NCBI RefSeq assembly: GCF_014646075.1
Contig: NZ_BMMT01000005.1
Location: 186,001 to 250,000, forward strand
Direction: 5' to 3'
DNA from: Saccharopolyspora thermophila
GTDB lineage: Bacteria; Actinomycetota; Actinomycetes; Mycobacteriales; Pseudonocardiaceae
Length of the DNA: 64,000 bases
The translations under genes and the position numbers were made by a program. Below the pieces are notes generated by a model, which searched no databases, was not told the DNA's origin, and saw nothing but the letters and a program-made list of their open reading frames with translations. Each line of letters opens with the position of its first letter. Within the stretch, counting starts at the first letter, position 1. Positions 1 to 9,002 of this stretch are shown one piece after another.

Positions 1-13
1 TCCAGGAGGTCAG

Positions 14-640
14 GTGTCGCGACGCGTCGTCGGCGTCACGCTGGACAACCTCGACCACCTGCCCCAGCGGTGTCGCCGGTGCGTTTTCTGGGAGCTGGCG
101 CCGCACGTCCGGGAGCAGGCCGAGGAGTTCGGCGAGACCGAACTGGAGAAGGAAGCCTGGGTCTCCAGCGTGCTGCTGGAGTGGGGCTCGTGTGGCCGCA
201 TCATCTACGTGGACAACGTCCCGGCGGGCTACGCGATGTACGCGCCCCCGGCGGCCGTCCCCCGCGCCGCGGCGTTCCCGACCGCCCCGGTCAGCGCGGA
301 CGCGGTGCTGCTGACGGCGCTGCGGGTGATGCCGGAGTTCGAGCACGGCGGCCTCGGCCGCGTGCTGGTCCAGAACGTCGCGAAGGACCTGACCCGGCGC
401 GGGGTCAAGGCGGTGGAGGCGTTCGGCGACCTGGCGGGCAGCAGCGAGAGCTGCGTCATCCCGGCGGGCTTCCTGCAGCAGGTCGGGTTCAAGACGGTGC
501 GGCAGCACCCGAAGTGGCCACGGATGCGCCTGGAGCTGCGCACGGCCATCTCCTGGAAGGAAGACGTCGAGGCGGCCCTGGAGCGGCTGCTGAGCTCGGT
601 GACGATCAAGACGGCGGAACCCGCCATCGGCCGCGCGTAG
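14..640 (+). CDS. GNAT-family N-acetyltransferase
   Basis: 208-aa protein with the GNAT acetyl-CoA-binding turn (HGGLGR, residues 111-116) followed by an amphipathic helix, as in the family. The substrate cannot be told from sequence. It starts at GTG 14 with AGGAGG at 4-9, a strong ribosome-binding site. Cys20 and Cys23 form a CxxC near the N-terminus, which is unusual for a simple GNAT and may bind metal. It converges on cwlM. In mycobacteria the equivalent position between parB and cwlM is held by Rv3916c, so parB/parA and oriC are expected just left of the window. The family is clear; the role is unknown. Confidence 0.85.
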   Translation: MSRRVVGVTLDNLDHLPQRCRRCVFWELAPHVREQAEEFGETELEKEAWVSSVLLEWGSCGRIIYVDNVPAGYAMYAPPAAVPRAAAFPTAPVSADAVLLTALRVMPEFEHGGLGRVLVQNVAKDLTRRGVKAVEAFGDLAGSSESCVIPAGFLQQVGFKTVRQHPKWPRMRLELRTAISWKEDVEAALERLLSSVTIKTAEPAIGRA

Positions 641-756
641 CGGCGATGCGGGCGGCCCCGCATCGCCACCTCTGGTGGGGGCTCCGGGGCGCCACGTCGA
701 CACATCGTCGGCCGCCCCGGGTTTGCGCACTCCGGGAGTCCGCCGGTGGGAACCGC

Positions 757-1905
757 TCAGGCGCCCTCGGCGCGGGCGAGTTCGTGGCGGAGCAGGTCGT
801 CGAAGGTGAAGGTGCCGGTGGGCTGGTCGTCCTTGCCGAGCAGGTACAGCCGTTTCACCGCGACCAGCAGGCCCTCCGCGACGACATCCCGGAACGCCGG
901 GTCCAGCAGCCGGGCCCGGTCCCGGTCGTTGGTCAGGTAGCCGATCTCCATCCGGACCGCGGGCATCCGGGTCAGCCGCAGCACGTCCCACGTCTTGGGG
1001 TGGATGTGGCAGTCCTTCAGACCCGTGCGGGCCACGATCTCGCGCTGCAGGAGGCCCGCCAGCGCCTCCCCCACGGTCGACGTGGTGCCGTTGCCGGTGC
1101 CGAAGTGGAAGCTCGCCACGCCCTCGGCCAGCGGCGACGGGTTGGCGTCGATGTGCAGCGACAGGAACATGTCCGCACCGGCCTCGTTGGCGAACGCGGC
1201 GCGGTCGGCGTCCGGCGGGCACGCGTTGGGCCCACGGGTGATCAGGGCCTCCATCCCGGTGGCCACCATCCGGCCCTCCAACCGGCGGGCCAGGTCCCAG
1301 GTCAGATCGGCCTCGGACACGTCACCGATGCAGGCCCCGCGGTCCGCGCCGCCGTGTCCTGGATCGATCACGATGCGCTTGCCGCGCAGCCGCGGCCCCG
1401 CGCGGCGCACCTTCTCCTGCTCGCGCAGGAACACCGGGCGGCCGCCGCGCACCTTCGGCGCGAGCTGCCTGAGCGCCCGCAGCGTGCCGGGGCCGCAGAT
1501 GCCGTCGGGGTTGAGGCCGTAGTCGCGCTGGAAGCTGCGCAGCGCCTGCTCGGTCTCCCGGCCGAAGATGCCGTCCGGGCGGCCCGCGTCGTAGCCCAGC
1601 TCCAGCAGCCGCTCCTGCAGCGCGAAGACGTCGTCGCCGCTGATCGGTTTGGACACCAGGTAGGCCAGCGAGCGGTCGCCGAGCCGCCACCGCGCGTCGG
1701 TCAGCGCCCGGTAGGTCGCCGGACCCACCACGCCGTCCGTGATCAGCCCGCGTTGTTGCTGGAAGACCCGAACCGCCTGTTCCACCGCTTCGTCGAAGAC
1801 CGCCGGGCCGGTCCGGCCGTTGGCCGGAAGCAGACCCAGCGCAGCAAGAGTGTTCCTGATCTCGGCAACGGCCGGACCGTCGTCACCGCGGTGGAGCAGC
1901 TGCAT
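757..1905 (-). CDS. cwlM: CwlM-like N-acetylmuramoyl-L-alanine amidase with two PG-binding domains
   Basis: 382 aa with two N-terminal peptidoglycan-binding_1 repeats (about residues 5-70 and 88-150) and a C-terminal Amidase_3 domain (about 176-355). No signal peptide is visible, so it is probably cytoplasmic. In mycobacteria CwlM is not an active amidase; it is phosphorylated by PknB and stimulates MurA. Here all expected zinc and catalytic residues look intact: His184 in DPGHGG, Glu198, His251 and Glu320 in RMEIGYLTN. I chose ATG 1905 because GAGGAG sits just upstream; an in-frame ATG at 2016 would add 37 non-conserved residues. It lies downstream of trxA, as in mycobacteria, but behind a strong terminator, so it probably has its own promoter. 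Confidence 0.88.
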   Translation of the reverse strand: MQLLHRGDDGPAVAEIRNTLAALGLLPANGRTGPAVFDEAVEQAVRVFQQQRGLITDGVVGPATYRALTDARWRLGDRSLAYLVSKPISGDDVFALQERLLELGYDAGRPDGIFGRETEQALRSFQRDYGLNPDGICGPGTLRALRQLAPKVRGGRPVFLREQEKVRRAGPRLRGKRIVIDPGHGGADRGACIGDVSEADLTWDLARRLEGRMVATGMEALITRGPNACPPDADRAAFANEAGADMFLSLHIDANPSPLAEGVASFHFGTGNGTTSTVGEALAGLLQREIVARTGLKDCHIHPKTWDVLRLTRMPAVRMEIGYLTNDRDRARLLDPAFRDVVAEGLLVAVKRLYLLGKDDQPTGTFTFDDLLRHELARAEGA

Positions 1906-2119
1906 GCACTCCTCGCTCGATTCAGGCGCCGGTTCGACACCGACGCGAAGGATGGTCGGGGGAGCCCCGGTTTTCCCTTTCTGCGTGCCGGGTCCGCACC
2001 GGACCCGTCGGGTCATTGTGCCTTGTGTACCGGGACCCGGCGCTGCGGCCCACGGTCTGGCGGTGCGGACGTGCGACGACGGTCCGTGCGTGGACGATCT
2101 CCACGGGTGCGCAAAAACA

Positions 2120-2161
2120 CGGTCCCGCCGTCACTGTTCTGTCGACTGGACGGCGGGACCG
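2120..2161 (-). terminator. Intrinsic terminator downstream of trxA
   Basis: A perfect 13-bp stem pairs 2120-2132 with 2149-2161 across a 16-nt loop. Read on the minus strand it is followed by TGTTTTTG, so it is a classical Rho-independent terminator. It separates the trxB-trxA unit from cwlM. Confidence 0.85.
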
Positions 2162-2193
2162 CGTTCTCAGGTTGCTTCAGTGGGTGCCCGAGG

Positions 2194-2523
2194 TCACAGG
2201 TACTCGGACAGGTCGGACAGCAGGGCCGCCTTCGGCTTGGCGCCGACGATCTGCTTGACCGGCTGGCCCTTGTCGAACAGCAGCATGGTCGGCACCGACA
2301 TCACCTGGTAGTCGCGCTGCAGGCTGGGGTTCTTGTCGATGTCCAGCTTGGCGATGGTGATCTTGTCCTTGTGCTCGGCGGCGATCTCCTCCAGCACCGG
2401 GGCGACCATCTTGCACGGGCCGCACCAGGTGGCCCAGAAGTCCACCAGGACCGGCTTGTCGCTCTCCAGAACCTTGCTCTGGAACGTGTCAGCGTCCACG
2501 ACCACCGTGTGGGTGTCGGCCAT
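2194..2523 (-). CDS. trxA: Thioredoxin
   Basis: 109 aa, the normal length for a thioredoxin, with the active site WCGPC (Cys34, Cys37) and the cis-Pro region VMSVPTMLLF. It reduces cytosolic protein disulfides and is itself reduced by the thioredoxin reductase encoded 34 bp upstream, with which it forms an operon. The start ATG 2523 is preceded by AAAGGGAGA. The order sigM, anti-sigma, trxB, trxA, cwlM is the conserved actinobacterial arrangement (trxC in mycobacteria). Confidence 0.97.
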   Translation of the reverse strand: MADTHTVVVDADTFQSKVLESDKPVLVDFWATWCGPCKMVAPVLEEIAAEHKDKITIAKLDIDKNPSLQRDYQVMSVPTMLLFDKGQPVKQIVGAKPKAALLSDLSEYL

Positions 2524-2557
2524 TTTCTCTCCCTTTGGTTGCTGCTGGTTGGCGGGG

Positions 2558-3550
2558 TCAGTGCGCGGAGCCGGGCCCGTAGCCGCCGCCGACGAGCTCG
2601 GTGGCGACCTCGGCGGTCGGGGCGTCGTGCTCGGCGAGCCAGCGCTCGGCGTCGATGGCCGCGGCGCAGCCGGAGCCGGCGGCGGTGATCGCCTGCCGGT
2701 AGGTGTGGTCCACCAGGTCGCCCGCGGCGAACACGCCCGGGATCCCGGTGTGCGTGGTGGGCTGCTGGACCTGCACGTAGCCCTCGGCGTCGACGGTGAC
2801 CTGGTCGCGCACCAGCTGGCTGCGCGGGTCGTGGCCGATGGCGACGAACATGCCGGTCACCTCGAGGTCGGAGGTCTCGCCGGTGACCGTGTCGCGCAGC
2901 TTCAGGCCGCTGACGCTGGTGTCCCCGACGACCTCGGTGACGACCTTGTTGGTCAGCCACTTGATCTTCTCGTTGGCCCGGGCGCGCTCCAGCATGATCT
3001 TGGAGGCGCGGAACTCCTCGCGGCGGTGGATGATCGTCACCGACCGGGCGAACCGGGTCAGGAAGGTCGCCTCCTCCATGGCGGAGTCACCGCCGCCGAC
3101 GACCGCGATGTCCTGGTCGCGGAAGAAGAAGCCGTCGCAGGTCGCGCAGGCGGACACGCCGCGGCCCAGCAGCCGCTCCTCACCGGGCACCCCCAGGTAG
3201 CGGGCGGCGGCGCCCATCGCCAGGATGACGGCCTTGGCGTGGTACTCCACGCCGTTGGCGAGCACCGTCTTGACCTCGCCGGTCAGGTCGAGCCGCTCGA
3301 CGTCCTCGGCGCGCAGCTCCGCGCCGAAGCGCTCGGCCTGGGCGCGCATCTGCTCCATCAGGTCCGGGCCCATGATCCCGTCCCGGAAGCCCGGGTAGTT
3401 CTCCACCTCGGTGGTGGTCATCAGCGCGCCACCGAACTGGGTTCCCTCGAAGACCAGTGGTTCGAGCTCTGCCCGGGCGGCGTACACCGCTGCGGTGTAC
3501 CCGGCTGGACCGGAGCCCACGATGATCACGTTGCGGACGTCGCCAGTCAC
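2558..3550 (-). CDS. trxB: Thioredoxin-disulfide reductase
   Basis: 330-aa FAD/NADPH flavoenzyme. The FAD-binding GSGPAG is at residues 12-17, the redox-active CATC at 135-138 and the NADPH-binding GGGDSA at 152-157. It transfers electrons from NADPH to thioredoxin. It lies 34 bp upstream of trxA and they are probably co-transcribed. The start GTG/ATG region at 3550 leaves about 170 bp to the anti-sigma gene, enough for its own promoter. Confidence 0.97.
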   Translation of the reverse strand: MTGDVRNVIIVGSGPAGYTAAVYAARAELEPLVFEGTQFGGALMTTTEVENYPGFRDGIMGPDLMEQMRAQAERFGAELRAEDVERLDLTGEVKTVLANGVEYHAKAVILAMGAAARYLGVPGEERLLGRGVSACATCDGFFFRDQDIAVVGGGDSAMEEATFLTRFARSVTIIHRREEFRASKIMLERARANEKIKWLTNKVVTEVVGDTSVSGLKLRDTVTGETSDLEVTGMFVAIGHDPRSQLVRDQVTVDAEGYVQVQQPTTHTGIPGVFAAGDLVDHTYRQAITAAGSGCAAAIDAERWLAEHDAPTAEVATELVGGGYGPGSAH

Positions 3551-3668
3551 CGCGCCCCTTCCGTCGTAGCGTCCCCGCCGCGCTCGGCGCGCGACCGTAC
3601 TCGGTAGAACGCGATCCTATTCGGCTCTGTTCCCGATCACGGGCGCGCGTGCCCCATGGCACAGTGCG

Positions 3669-3698
3669 CCGGCTCCCGTCCTGCGGGACGGGAGCCGG
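3669..3698. terminator. Hairpin between the anti-sigma gene and trxB
   Basis: A 13-bp perfect stem (3669-3681 with 3686-3698) closes on a TGCG tetraloop, about 20 nt after the stop of the anti-sigma gene. There is no T-tract, so it may terminate weakly or stabilise the 3' end. Confidence 0.6.
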
Positions 3699-3718
3699 GC
3701 GAACGGCCCGGCGGCTGG

Positions 3719-4510
3719 TCAGCCGCCGAAGGTGGAGTCCGAGATGGTCGCCGGGTTGCCTGGTCCGCAGTCGGGGCCGACCGCCAGCAGCCGGAACTGG
3801 CCGAGCCCGCCGGTGGGCAGGATCAGCAGCTGCGCCAACCGGCCGTTGAGCGTGATCTCCCGCGCCCCGAGCGGTGTGCCGCTGCTGACGCCGTTGGCCT
3901 GCAGGCAGCCGATGAGCTGCTGCGGGTCCGTCAGCGCGCTGACGTACTGCTCGGAGCCCATGACCTCCGAGAACTGCTGCCCGTTGAGGGTCACCCGGTC
4001 GCCCTGCAGCGCCAGCGGCCCCCGGCCGGGTGCCGTGGTGGCGTTCGGCTGCGCCAGGTCGCTGCTGGTCTGCGTACTCGGCAGCACCGAGAACACCACG
4101 GCGGCCGCCGCGGCCGCTGCCCCCACCAGGCCGGCGCCGAGGGTGAACCTGCGTCTGCGGCGCCGCTTGGCCGCGGCGAAGTCGACGATCTCCGCGCCGG
4201 GCTGGTCGGCCGGCGCCGTCGCGGGCGCGCTGCCCTGCTGCTCGGCCCAGGCCCGGACCTCGTCCTCCAGCGCTGCTTCGATACGGGCCGACACGTCATC
4301 CGGGATGCTCAACGGCGGCAGCGCAGCGAGGTCGGCGCCGGTGGCGTCCAGCGCCGCCAGGATCTCCCTGGCCTCCGGGTCGTCCTGGACCTGGACTCGC
4401 AGTTCGTCAGCGGTCTGCTGGTCCAAGACCCCCGCGTGGAGATCGGCCAGTAGGTCCAGGGACCACGGTGGCCCCTGCGGCGCCCCCGAGCGCCGTTGTT
4501 CACCACTCAT
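3719..4510 (-). CDS. rsmA: Anti-sigma-M factor, membrane-anchored
   Basis: 263 aa. The N-terminal cytoplasmic part (1-115) is rich in acidic helices. It is followed by a basic stretch KRRRRRR and one transmembrane segment (about 122-144). The remaining 120 aa are extracytoplasmic. This matches the RsmA (Rv3912) class of anti-sigma factors that hold SigM until a cell-surface signal arrives. Its ATG overlaps the sigM stop by 4 bp (ATGA), so the two are translationally coupled. No HxxxCxxC zinc motif is visible in the N-terminus. The symbol is assigned by synteny. Confidence 0.85.
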   Translation of the reverse strand: MSGEQRRSGAPQGPPWSLDLLADLHAGVLDQQTADELRVQVQDDPEAREILAALDATGADLAALPPLSIPDDVSARIEAALEDEVRAWAEQQGSAPATAPADQPGAEIVDFAAAKRRRRRRFTLGAGLVGAAAAAAAVVFSVLPSTQTSSDLAQPNATTAPGRGPLALQGDRVTLNGQQFSEVMGSEQYVSALTDPQQLIGCLQANGVSSGTPLGAREITLNGRLAQLLILPTGGLGQFRLLAVGPDCGPGNPATISDSTFGG

Positions 4511-5115
4511 CGTCCCTCCCGTCGACGCGTGGCCATCGCGTCATCTGGGACGTTCGCATCTGCACTGGGGTTCCGCAGGTGTCCCAGAAGTTTTGCGAGT
4601 TTGACCCGGCCGCGTGCACACCGGCTCTTGACCGTTCCCTCGGCCACGCCGAGCATCGACGCGGTCTCTGCCACGGAGTATCCCTCCACATCGACCAGCA
4701 CGATCGCGGCACGTTGATCTTCGGGCAGTTCGGCCAGCGCCTCCTGCACCGCCATCCGCGTGTCCTGCTCCTCGATGGCGTCACGGGGTACCGCTGGTTC
4801 GGTGGGTCCGGTTTCGGGGAGCGGGACCGTCGGTCGGGCCTGGCGGCGGCGGATCCGGTCCAGGCAGGCGTTCACCACGATGCGGTGCAGCCACGTGGTG
4901 ACCTGGGATTCGGCGCGGAACGACGAAGCGTTGCGGAAGGCCGAGATCATCGCGTCCTGAAGCGCGTCGGCGGCTTCTTCGTGGTCGCGCATGGTTCGTA
5001 GCGCCACCGCCCACAGCCGATCCCGATGTCGGCGGAAGAGCTCGGAGAACGCATGCGGATCTCCGTTGGTATGCGCCGCGATGAGGTCGGCGTCCGAGCT
5101 GACGGGGACAGACAC
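4507..5115 (-). CDS. sigM: ECF RNA polymerase sigma factor SigM
   Basis: 202-aa ECF sigma factor. Region 2 (about 20-90) contains the DALQDAMISAFRNASSFR helix and region 4 (about 125-185) ends in an HTH with GVAEGTVKSRCARGR. SigM of actinobacteria controls surface and late growth-phase genes. It is the first gene of a unit with its anti-sigma factor (4-bp overlap). The GTG start has no convincing Shine-Dalgarno sequence; a TAAAGT box 8 nt upstream suggests a leaderless transcript. Confidence 0.93.
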   Translation of the reverse strand: MSVPVSSDADLIAAHTNGDPHAFSELFRRHRDRLWAVALRTMRDHEEAADALQDAMISAFRNASSFRAESQVTTWLHRIVVNACLDRIRRRQARPTVPLPETGPTEPAVPRDAIEEQDTRMAVQEALAELPEDQRAAIVLVDVEGYSVAETASMLGVAEGTVKSRCARGRVKLAKLLGHLRNPSADANVPDDAMATRRREGR

Positions 5116-5123
5116 GTCTCAGC

Positions 5124-5129
5124 ACTTTA
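5124..5129 (-). promoter_or_regulatory. sigM: Putative -10 box of leaderless sigM transcript
   Basis: TAAAGT on the minus strand lies 8 nt before the GTG start codon and no ribosome-binding site is present between them. This spacing is what is seen for leaderless actinobacterial mRNAs. No clear -35 element is visible. Confidence 0.4.
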
Positions 5130-5372
5130 CTGATGGTGAGAAGAGGCACAGTCGCCACACTGACGAGTGGTGCATCAGCCGTGTGCTCGGAGCTGTCTTC
5201 GCCCCCCGTTCTCCGCAGCGGGTCACCCAGCGAAACCCACCTGGACTGCGCTGATCCCCGACTCGGGGAAGCCCGCGGCGTCGGGCTGTCCGTCGACGTC
5301 CGAACCCGCGGGTGGTCTGGCCACGTGGCCATGCCGCTGCGAAGTCCGGGGAACTCACCGCACTCGGTCCGG

Positions 5373-6950
5373 TCAGCCCGCGGTGCCCCGGACGGTGATC
5401 TCGTTGATCTGCGCGGAAAAGCCGCCGTCCTGGGGGACCAGCTGCCTGATCACGACCAGGAGCTGCTGCACCGGGCGGTCCGCGTTCAGCTTGATCGAGG
5501 TGTCCCCGCTGGTGAGCGTCGCGGAACCGAGCAGCGTGCCGCCGTCCACGCTCGGTGACCCGTCCACCGTGCGCACCTCGACGACCGCGCCCGCGCTGGG
5601 CGAGGTGATCACCAGTTCGCGCGGCACCGCGGGCTGCTGGAAGAGCAGCAGAGCTCCCGTGCCGTCGCTGATCCCGCCCGGCCCGAGCTGCTGGTTGTAG
5701 CGGGAGCTGTGCCAGTCGGTCGACGGGTCGTCGTCGATCAGCAAACGAATCCTGCCCGGGTTGTCCGGCGAACCGTTGGCGCTGAACTGCGTCACGCCGC
5801 TGATGGGCACACGGATCAGGTCACCCTGCGGGGTTCCGGTGGGTTCCCCGCCGCCCGGGTGGTTGGCCGAGTGGCCGATGACCTGGCCGGTGCCGCTGTT
5901 GCGGTTGGACTCGGTGAAGATGCCGATCAGGCCGGTCGCGATCCAGCCGACCACCAGCAGGGTCGCCACCGCCAGCACGCCGACGCTGATCATCAGCTTC
6001 TTGCGCTTGGCCTGGTCCGGTTTCGGGTCCTCGCGCCGCCACACCTCGTTGTCGGCGGGCGGTGCGCTGGCGCCGCCCAGCGAACTGGTGGGCTCGAACG
6101 TCGCGTGCTGCTCCAGGACCCGCAGCACGGCGGCGCCGGTCCGCACGCCGCCCGTGGTGGTTGTGGAGTCCGGGTTGCCCAGCGCGCGGACGGCGACCGT
6201 GGACAGCTCCAGCGGCACGGTCGGGCGCAGCGTGCGCGGCGCGACGAGCGCGCCATCCGGACCGGTCGGTGCGCTCGGCAGGCCCTCGGGGCCGCCGTCG
6301 AGCGCCCACCGGCCGGTGAGCAGCAGGTACAGCGCGGCGCCGAGGCCGCGCACGTCGTCGCTGGAGGTGGCCTGCGGCATCGGGCCGGGAAACGCCATCC
6401 GGATCTCGCCGTCCGGGGTGACCCGGATGCGCTGCGGGTGGTCCGCGCCGAGCACCAGTCCGGCGTGGTGCGCCGCCTCCACCGCGGCGGCCAGCGGCTG
6501 CAGCAGCCGGGCCGCGGTGCCGGGCGGCAGCGGTCCCTCGGCGACCAGGTCCAGCAGGTCGGTGCCGTGGGTCCACTCGGCGATCACGATCCCGAGCACG
6601 CCCGCCGGATCGTTGGAGGACTGCGTGACGACGTCCAGCACCCGCGCCACGCCCACGTGGTTGAAGGTGCTGGCGTGCATCGCGCGTTCCAGCGTGCGGC
6701 GCGCGCCGGACGCGGCCTCGGAGTCGGACCGGTCCCCGACGAGGATCGTCAGCGCCACGTCGCGGCCCAGCACGCCGTCCTTGGCCCGCCACAGCTGGGC
6801 GTTGCAGCGGTGGTCCGAGCCGACCTGGGAGAGGAGTCGGTACCGGCCGTGATCCAGTACCGCGCCGGGTGTCAGCGCCTGCTCGGCCGAACCCTCGTCG
6901 CCGGATCCGTCGCGTTCCGCTGCGATCTGCTCGGTGGGTTTGCTGGTCAC
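5373..6950 (-). CDS. MviN/MurJ-associated pseudokinase with extracellular discoidin-like domain
   Basis: 525 aa. Residues 30-285 have the fold pattern of a Ser/Thr kinase but lack the VAIK lysine (VALT), the HRD loop and the DFG motif, so it is a pseudokinase. One transmembrane helix is at about 318-345. The extracellular C-terminus (about 375-525, LLIDDDPSTDWHSSRY) looks like an F5/8 (discoidin) carbohydrate-binding domain. In mycobacteria the same domains are fused to the C-terminus of MurJ (Rv3910) and recruit FhaA to regulate peptidoglycan synthesis. Here they form a separate gene 99 bp after murJ. I chose GTG 6950, which has GGGAGAGGGAAG upstream; an in-frame TTG at 7028 would add 26 residues. 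Confidence 0.8.
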   Translation of the reverse strand: MTSKPTEQIAAERDGSGDEGSAEQALTPGAVLDHGRYRLLSQVGSDHRCNAQLWRAKDGVLGRDVALTILVGDRSDSEAASGARRTLERAMHASTFNHVGVARVLDVVTQSSNDPAGVLGIVIAEWTHGTDLLDLVAEGPLPPGTAARLLQPLAAAVEAAHHAGLVLGADHPQRIRVTPDGEIRMAFPGPMPQATSSDDVRGLGAALYLLLTGRWALDGGPEGLPSAPTGPDGALVAPRTLRPTVPLELSTVAVRALGNPDSTTTTGGVRTGAAVLRVLEQHATFEPTSSLGGASAPPADNEVWRREDPKPDQAKRKKLMISVGVLAVATLLVVGWIATGLIGIFTESNRNSGTGQVIGHSANHPGGGEPTGTPQGDLIRVPISGVTQFSANGSPDNPGRIRLLIDDDPSTDWHSSRYNQQLGPGGISDGTGALLLFQQPAVPRELVITSPSAGAVVEVRTVDGSPSVDGGTLLGSATLTSGDTSIKLNADRPVQQLLVVIRQLVPQDGGFSAQINEITVRGTAG

Positions 6951-7049
6951 CTTCCCTCTCCCGCTCCTCCCGGTCCGCCAGGGGTTGCGTGCCACCCCTT
7001 CTTCCCTCGCGGGAGGAGACTTCGCCAACGAGGGTACGTGACGCGCCGG

Positions 7050-8903
7050 TCAGCGACGACGCAGCAAACCGGTGAGCCGCCCGATGGCCGGTTGGAGTTC
7101 GGACACCCGCAGCAACGACATCAGGCCGAAGATGGCCGCGAAACCGACCACGGTGCCGACGATTAGCTGCAACCATCCCGTTCCGGCACCGGCGTTTCCG
7201 GGGATGAGTGCGTCCACACCGAGCACGGCCGCCCAGGCCAGCAGTCCGCCGAGAACCGAGGAGATTAACGTTTTTCCCAGTGTGACAAGGAAACGCCGGC
7301 TGCCCAGCGGGCCGAGCCGGTGCCGCAGCCAGGTCTCGCCGACGAGCCACCCGACGACGAAGCTGAACGAGTTGACGAACGTCAGCCCGAACACCACGTT
7401 TTCGGGGTCGAGCAGCGCCGCCACCGCGATGGCCATCAGCACCTTGGCGGCGGTCATCACCACCATGATGAGCGTCGGCGTGCGGGCGTCCTGCAGCGCG
7501 TTGAACGTCCGCATCTGCATCATCGTCAGCGCGTAGGGCAGCACGCCGAACGCGGAGACGGCCAGCGCCAGGCCGAGCGTGGTGGCCTGCTCGGTCGAGG
7601 ACTGCTTGAGGGCGAACAGCGCCATCGACAGCGGCACGCCGAGCGCGGTCATCACCGCGCTGACCGGCAGCAGGGTCACAGTGGACAGTCGGTTGCCCAG
7701 CGAGAGGTCGTCGATGACCTGCTCGTGGTCGCCGTCCGCGGCGGCGGCGCTCATCCGCGGCAGGATCGCGGTCATGATCGAGAAGCCGATGACGCCGTAG
7801 GGCAGCTGCAGCAGCATCCACACGTAGTTGTAGGTCGACCAGGCACCGGAGTCCGCGCCGGTCGCCACCCGGCTGAGCGCGACCAGCCCGAGCATGCTGA
7901 TCGCGACGTAGCCGACCATCCACAGTGCGAGCCCGCCGAACTCGGACAGCCGCCGGTCCCAGCCCCACCGCCAGCGGAGCCGGAAGCCCGTCCGGCGCAG
8001 CGCGGGCAGCTGTACGACCGCCTGGCTGACGACGCCGAGGGTGGTGCCGATGCCGAGGGTGAGCAGATGCGCGTCGGTCATCCGGACCGGGTTGAGCGTC
8101 AACTCCCCCGGCAGCAGCACGTAGACCCCGATGGTGACGATCACGACCAGGTTGTTCACCACCGGCGCCCAGGCGGGCGGGCTGAAGATCTGCTTGGACT
8201 GCAGCACGGCCCCGGTGAGCGCGCTGAGCCCGTAGAAGAAGATCTGCGGCAGCAGCAGGTACGCCAGCGCGTTGACCAGCGCCGGGCTCGACGCGTCCGA
8301 CTCGGTGACGAAGATCCACGTCAGCACCGGGGCGCAGACCATCGCGAGCACCGTGCCGACGCCCAGCACCACGGTGGCCAGCGTCATGAGCTGCTGCACG
8401 AACCGCTGTCCCCCGTCGGGGTCGCCCTTCTCGGCGCGGACCAGCACCGGCACCACGACGCTGGTCAGCACGCCGCCGAGGAGCAGTTCGAAGATACTGT
8501 TCGGCAGCGTGTTGGCCACCGTGAACGAGTCGTTGATGACCCCGAAGCCGACGGCCAAAGCCAGCATCAGCTTCCACAGGAAGCCGGTGATCCGGCTGGT
8601 CAGGGTGGCGATGGCCATCGAACCGCTGGCCCTGAGCAGCGACGGCTTGCCCGGGGAGACCGGGCGGATCACCTGGGTCTGCTCGGTGGCCTGCTCGGCG
8701 GCCTGGTCCACGCCCGGCTCGGGGATCACCGTCGGAATCGGCTGCGTCTCGGCGACGTGCCAGCCGCGGGGCTGGCTCGCGGCGGGGTGGCGGACCGGTG
8801 CGGCGGGGCGCTGGTACGGCTGCGGGGGGCGGTGCGGTGGCGGTGGCGCTGGGTTCGGCCAGTGGCCGACCCCCGGCGTCTCGGCGTCCCTGTCTCGGTT
8901 CAC
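7050..8903 (-). CDS. murJ: Lipid II flippase MurJ (MviN)
   Basis: 617 aa. A proline-rich cytoplasmic N-terminus (1-85) precedes a polytopic MATE/MOP-like membrane domain with about 14 helices. It contains the family signature TLPNSIFELLLGGVLTSVVV. It flips the peptidoglycan precursor lipid II across the plasma membrane. It starts at GTG 8903. Mycobacterial MviN carries the kinase-like regulator in the same chain, whereas here the protein ends after the transporter at ...LTGLLRRR. It is the middle gene of the minus-strand nudix, DUF6049, murJ, pseudokinase run. Confidence 0.93.
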   Translation of the reverse strand: MNRDRDAETPGVGHWPNPAPPPPHRPPQPYQRPAAPVRHPAASQPRGWHVAETQPIPTVIPEPGVDQAAEQATEQTQVIRPVSPGKPSLLRASGSMAIATLTSRITGFLWKLMLALAVGFGVINDSFTVANTLPNSIFELLLGGVLTSVVVPVLVRAEKGDPDGGQRFVQQLMTLATVVLGVGTVLAMVCAPVLTWIFVTESDASSPALVNALAYLLLPQIFFYGLSALTGAVLQSKQIFSPPAWAPVVNNLVVIVTIGVYVLLPGELTLNPVRMTDAHLLTLGIGTTLGVVSQAVVQLPALRRTGFRLRWRWGWDRRLSEFGGLALWMVGYVAISMLGLVALSRVATGADSGAWSTYNYVWMLLQLPYGVIGFSIMTAILPRMSAAAADGDHEQVIDDLSLGNRLSTVTLLPVSAVMTALGVPLSMALFALKQSSTEQATTLGLALAVSAFGVLPYALTMMQMRTFNALQDARTPTLIMVVMTAAKVLMAIAVAALLDPENVVFGLTFVNSFSFVVGWLVGETWLRHRLGPLGSRRFLVTLGKTLISSVLGGLLAWAAVLGVDALIPGNAGAGTGWLQLIVGTVVGFAAIFGLMSLLRVSELQPAIGRLTGLLRRR

Positions 8904-9002
8904 TGCCTCAATCCTTCGCCCGACGGGGCACCACCCGGTGTCACCCGCCGGTCTGCTCGACTCCGCGGAACATCACACCGCCGTGTGACGGTGCGCCGCC
9001 GC

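Noticed and set aside
70..2688. An 872-codon plus-strand frame over the GNAT, cwlM, trxA and trxB genes
   Set aside because: It crosses four well-supported genes and has shadow composition rich in Arg, Gly and Ala.
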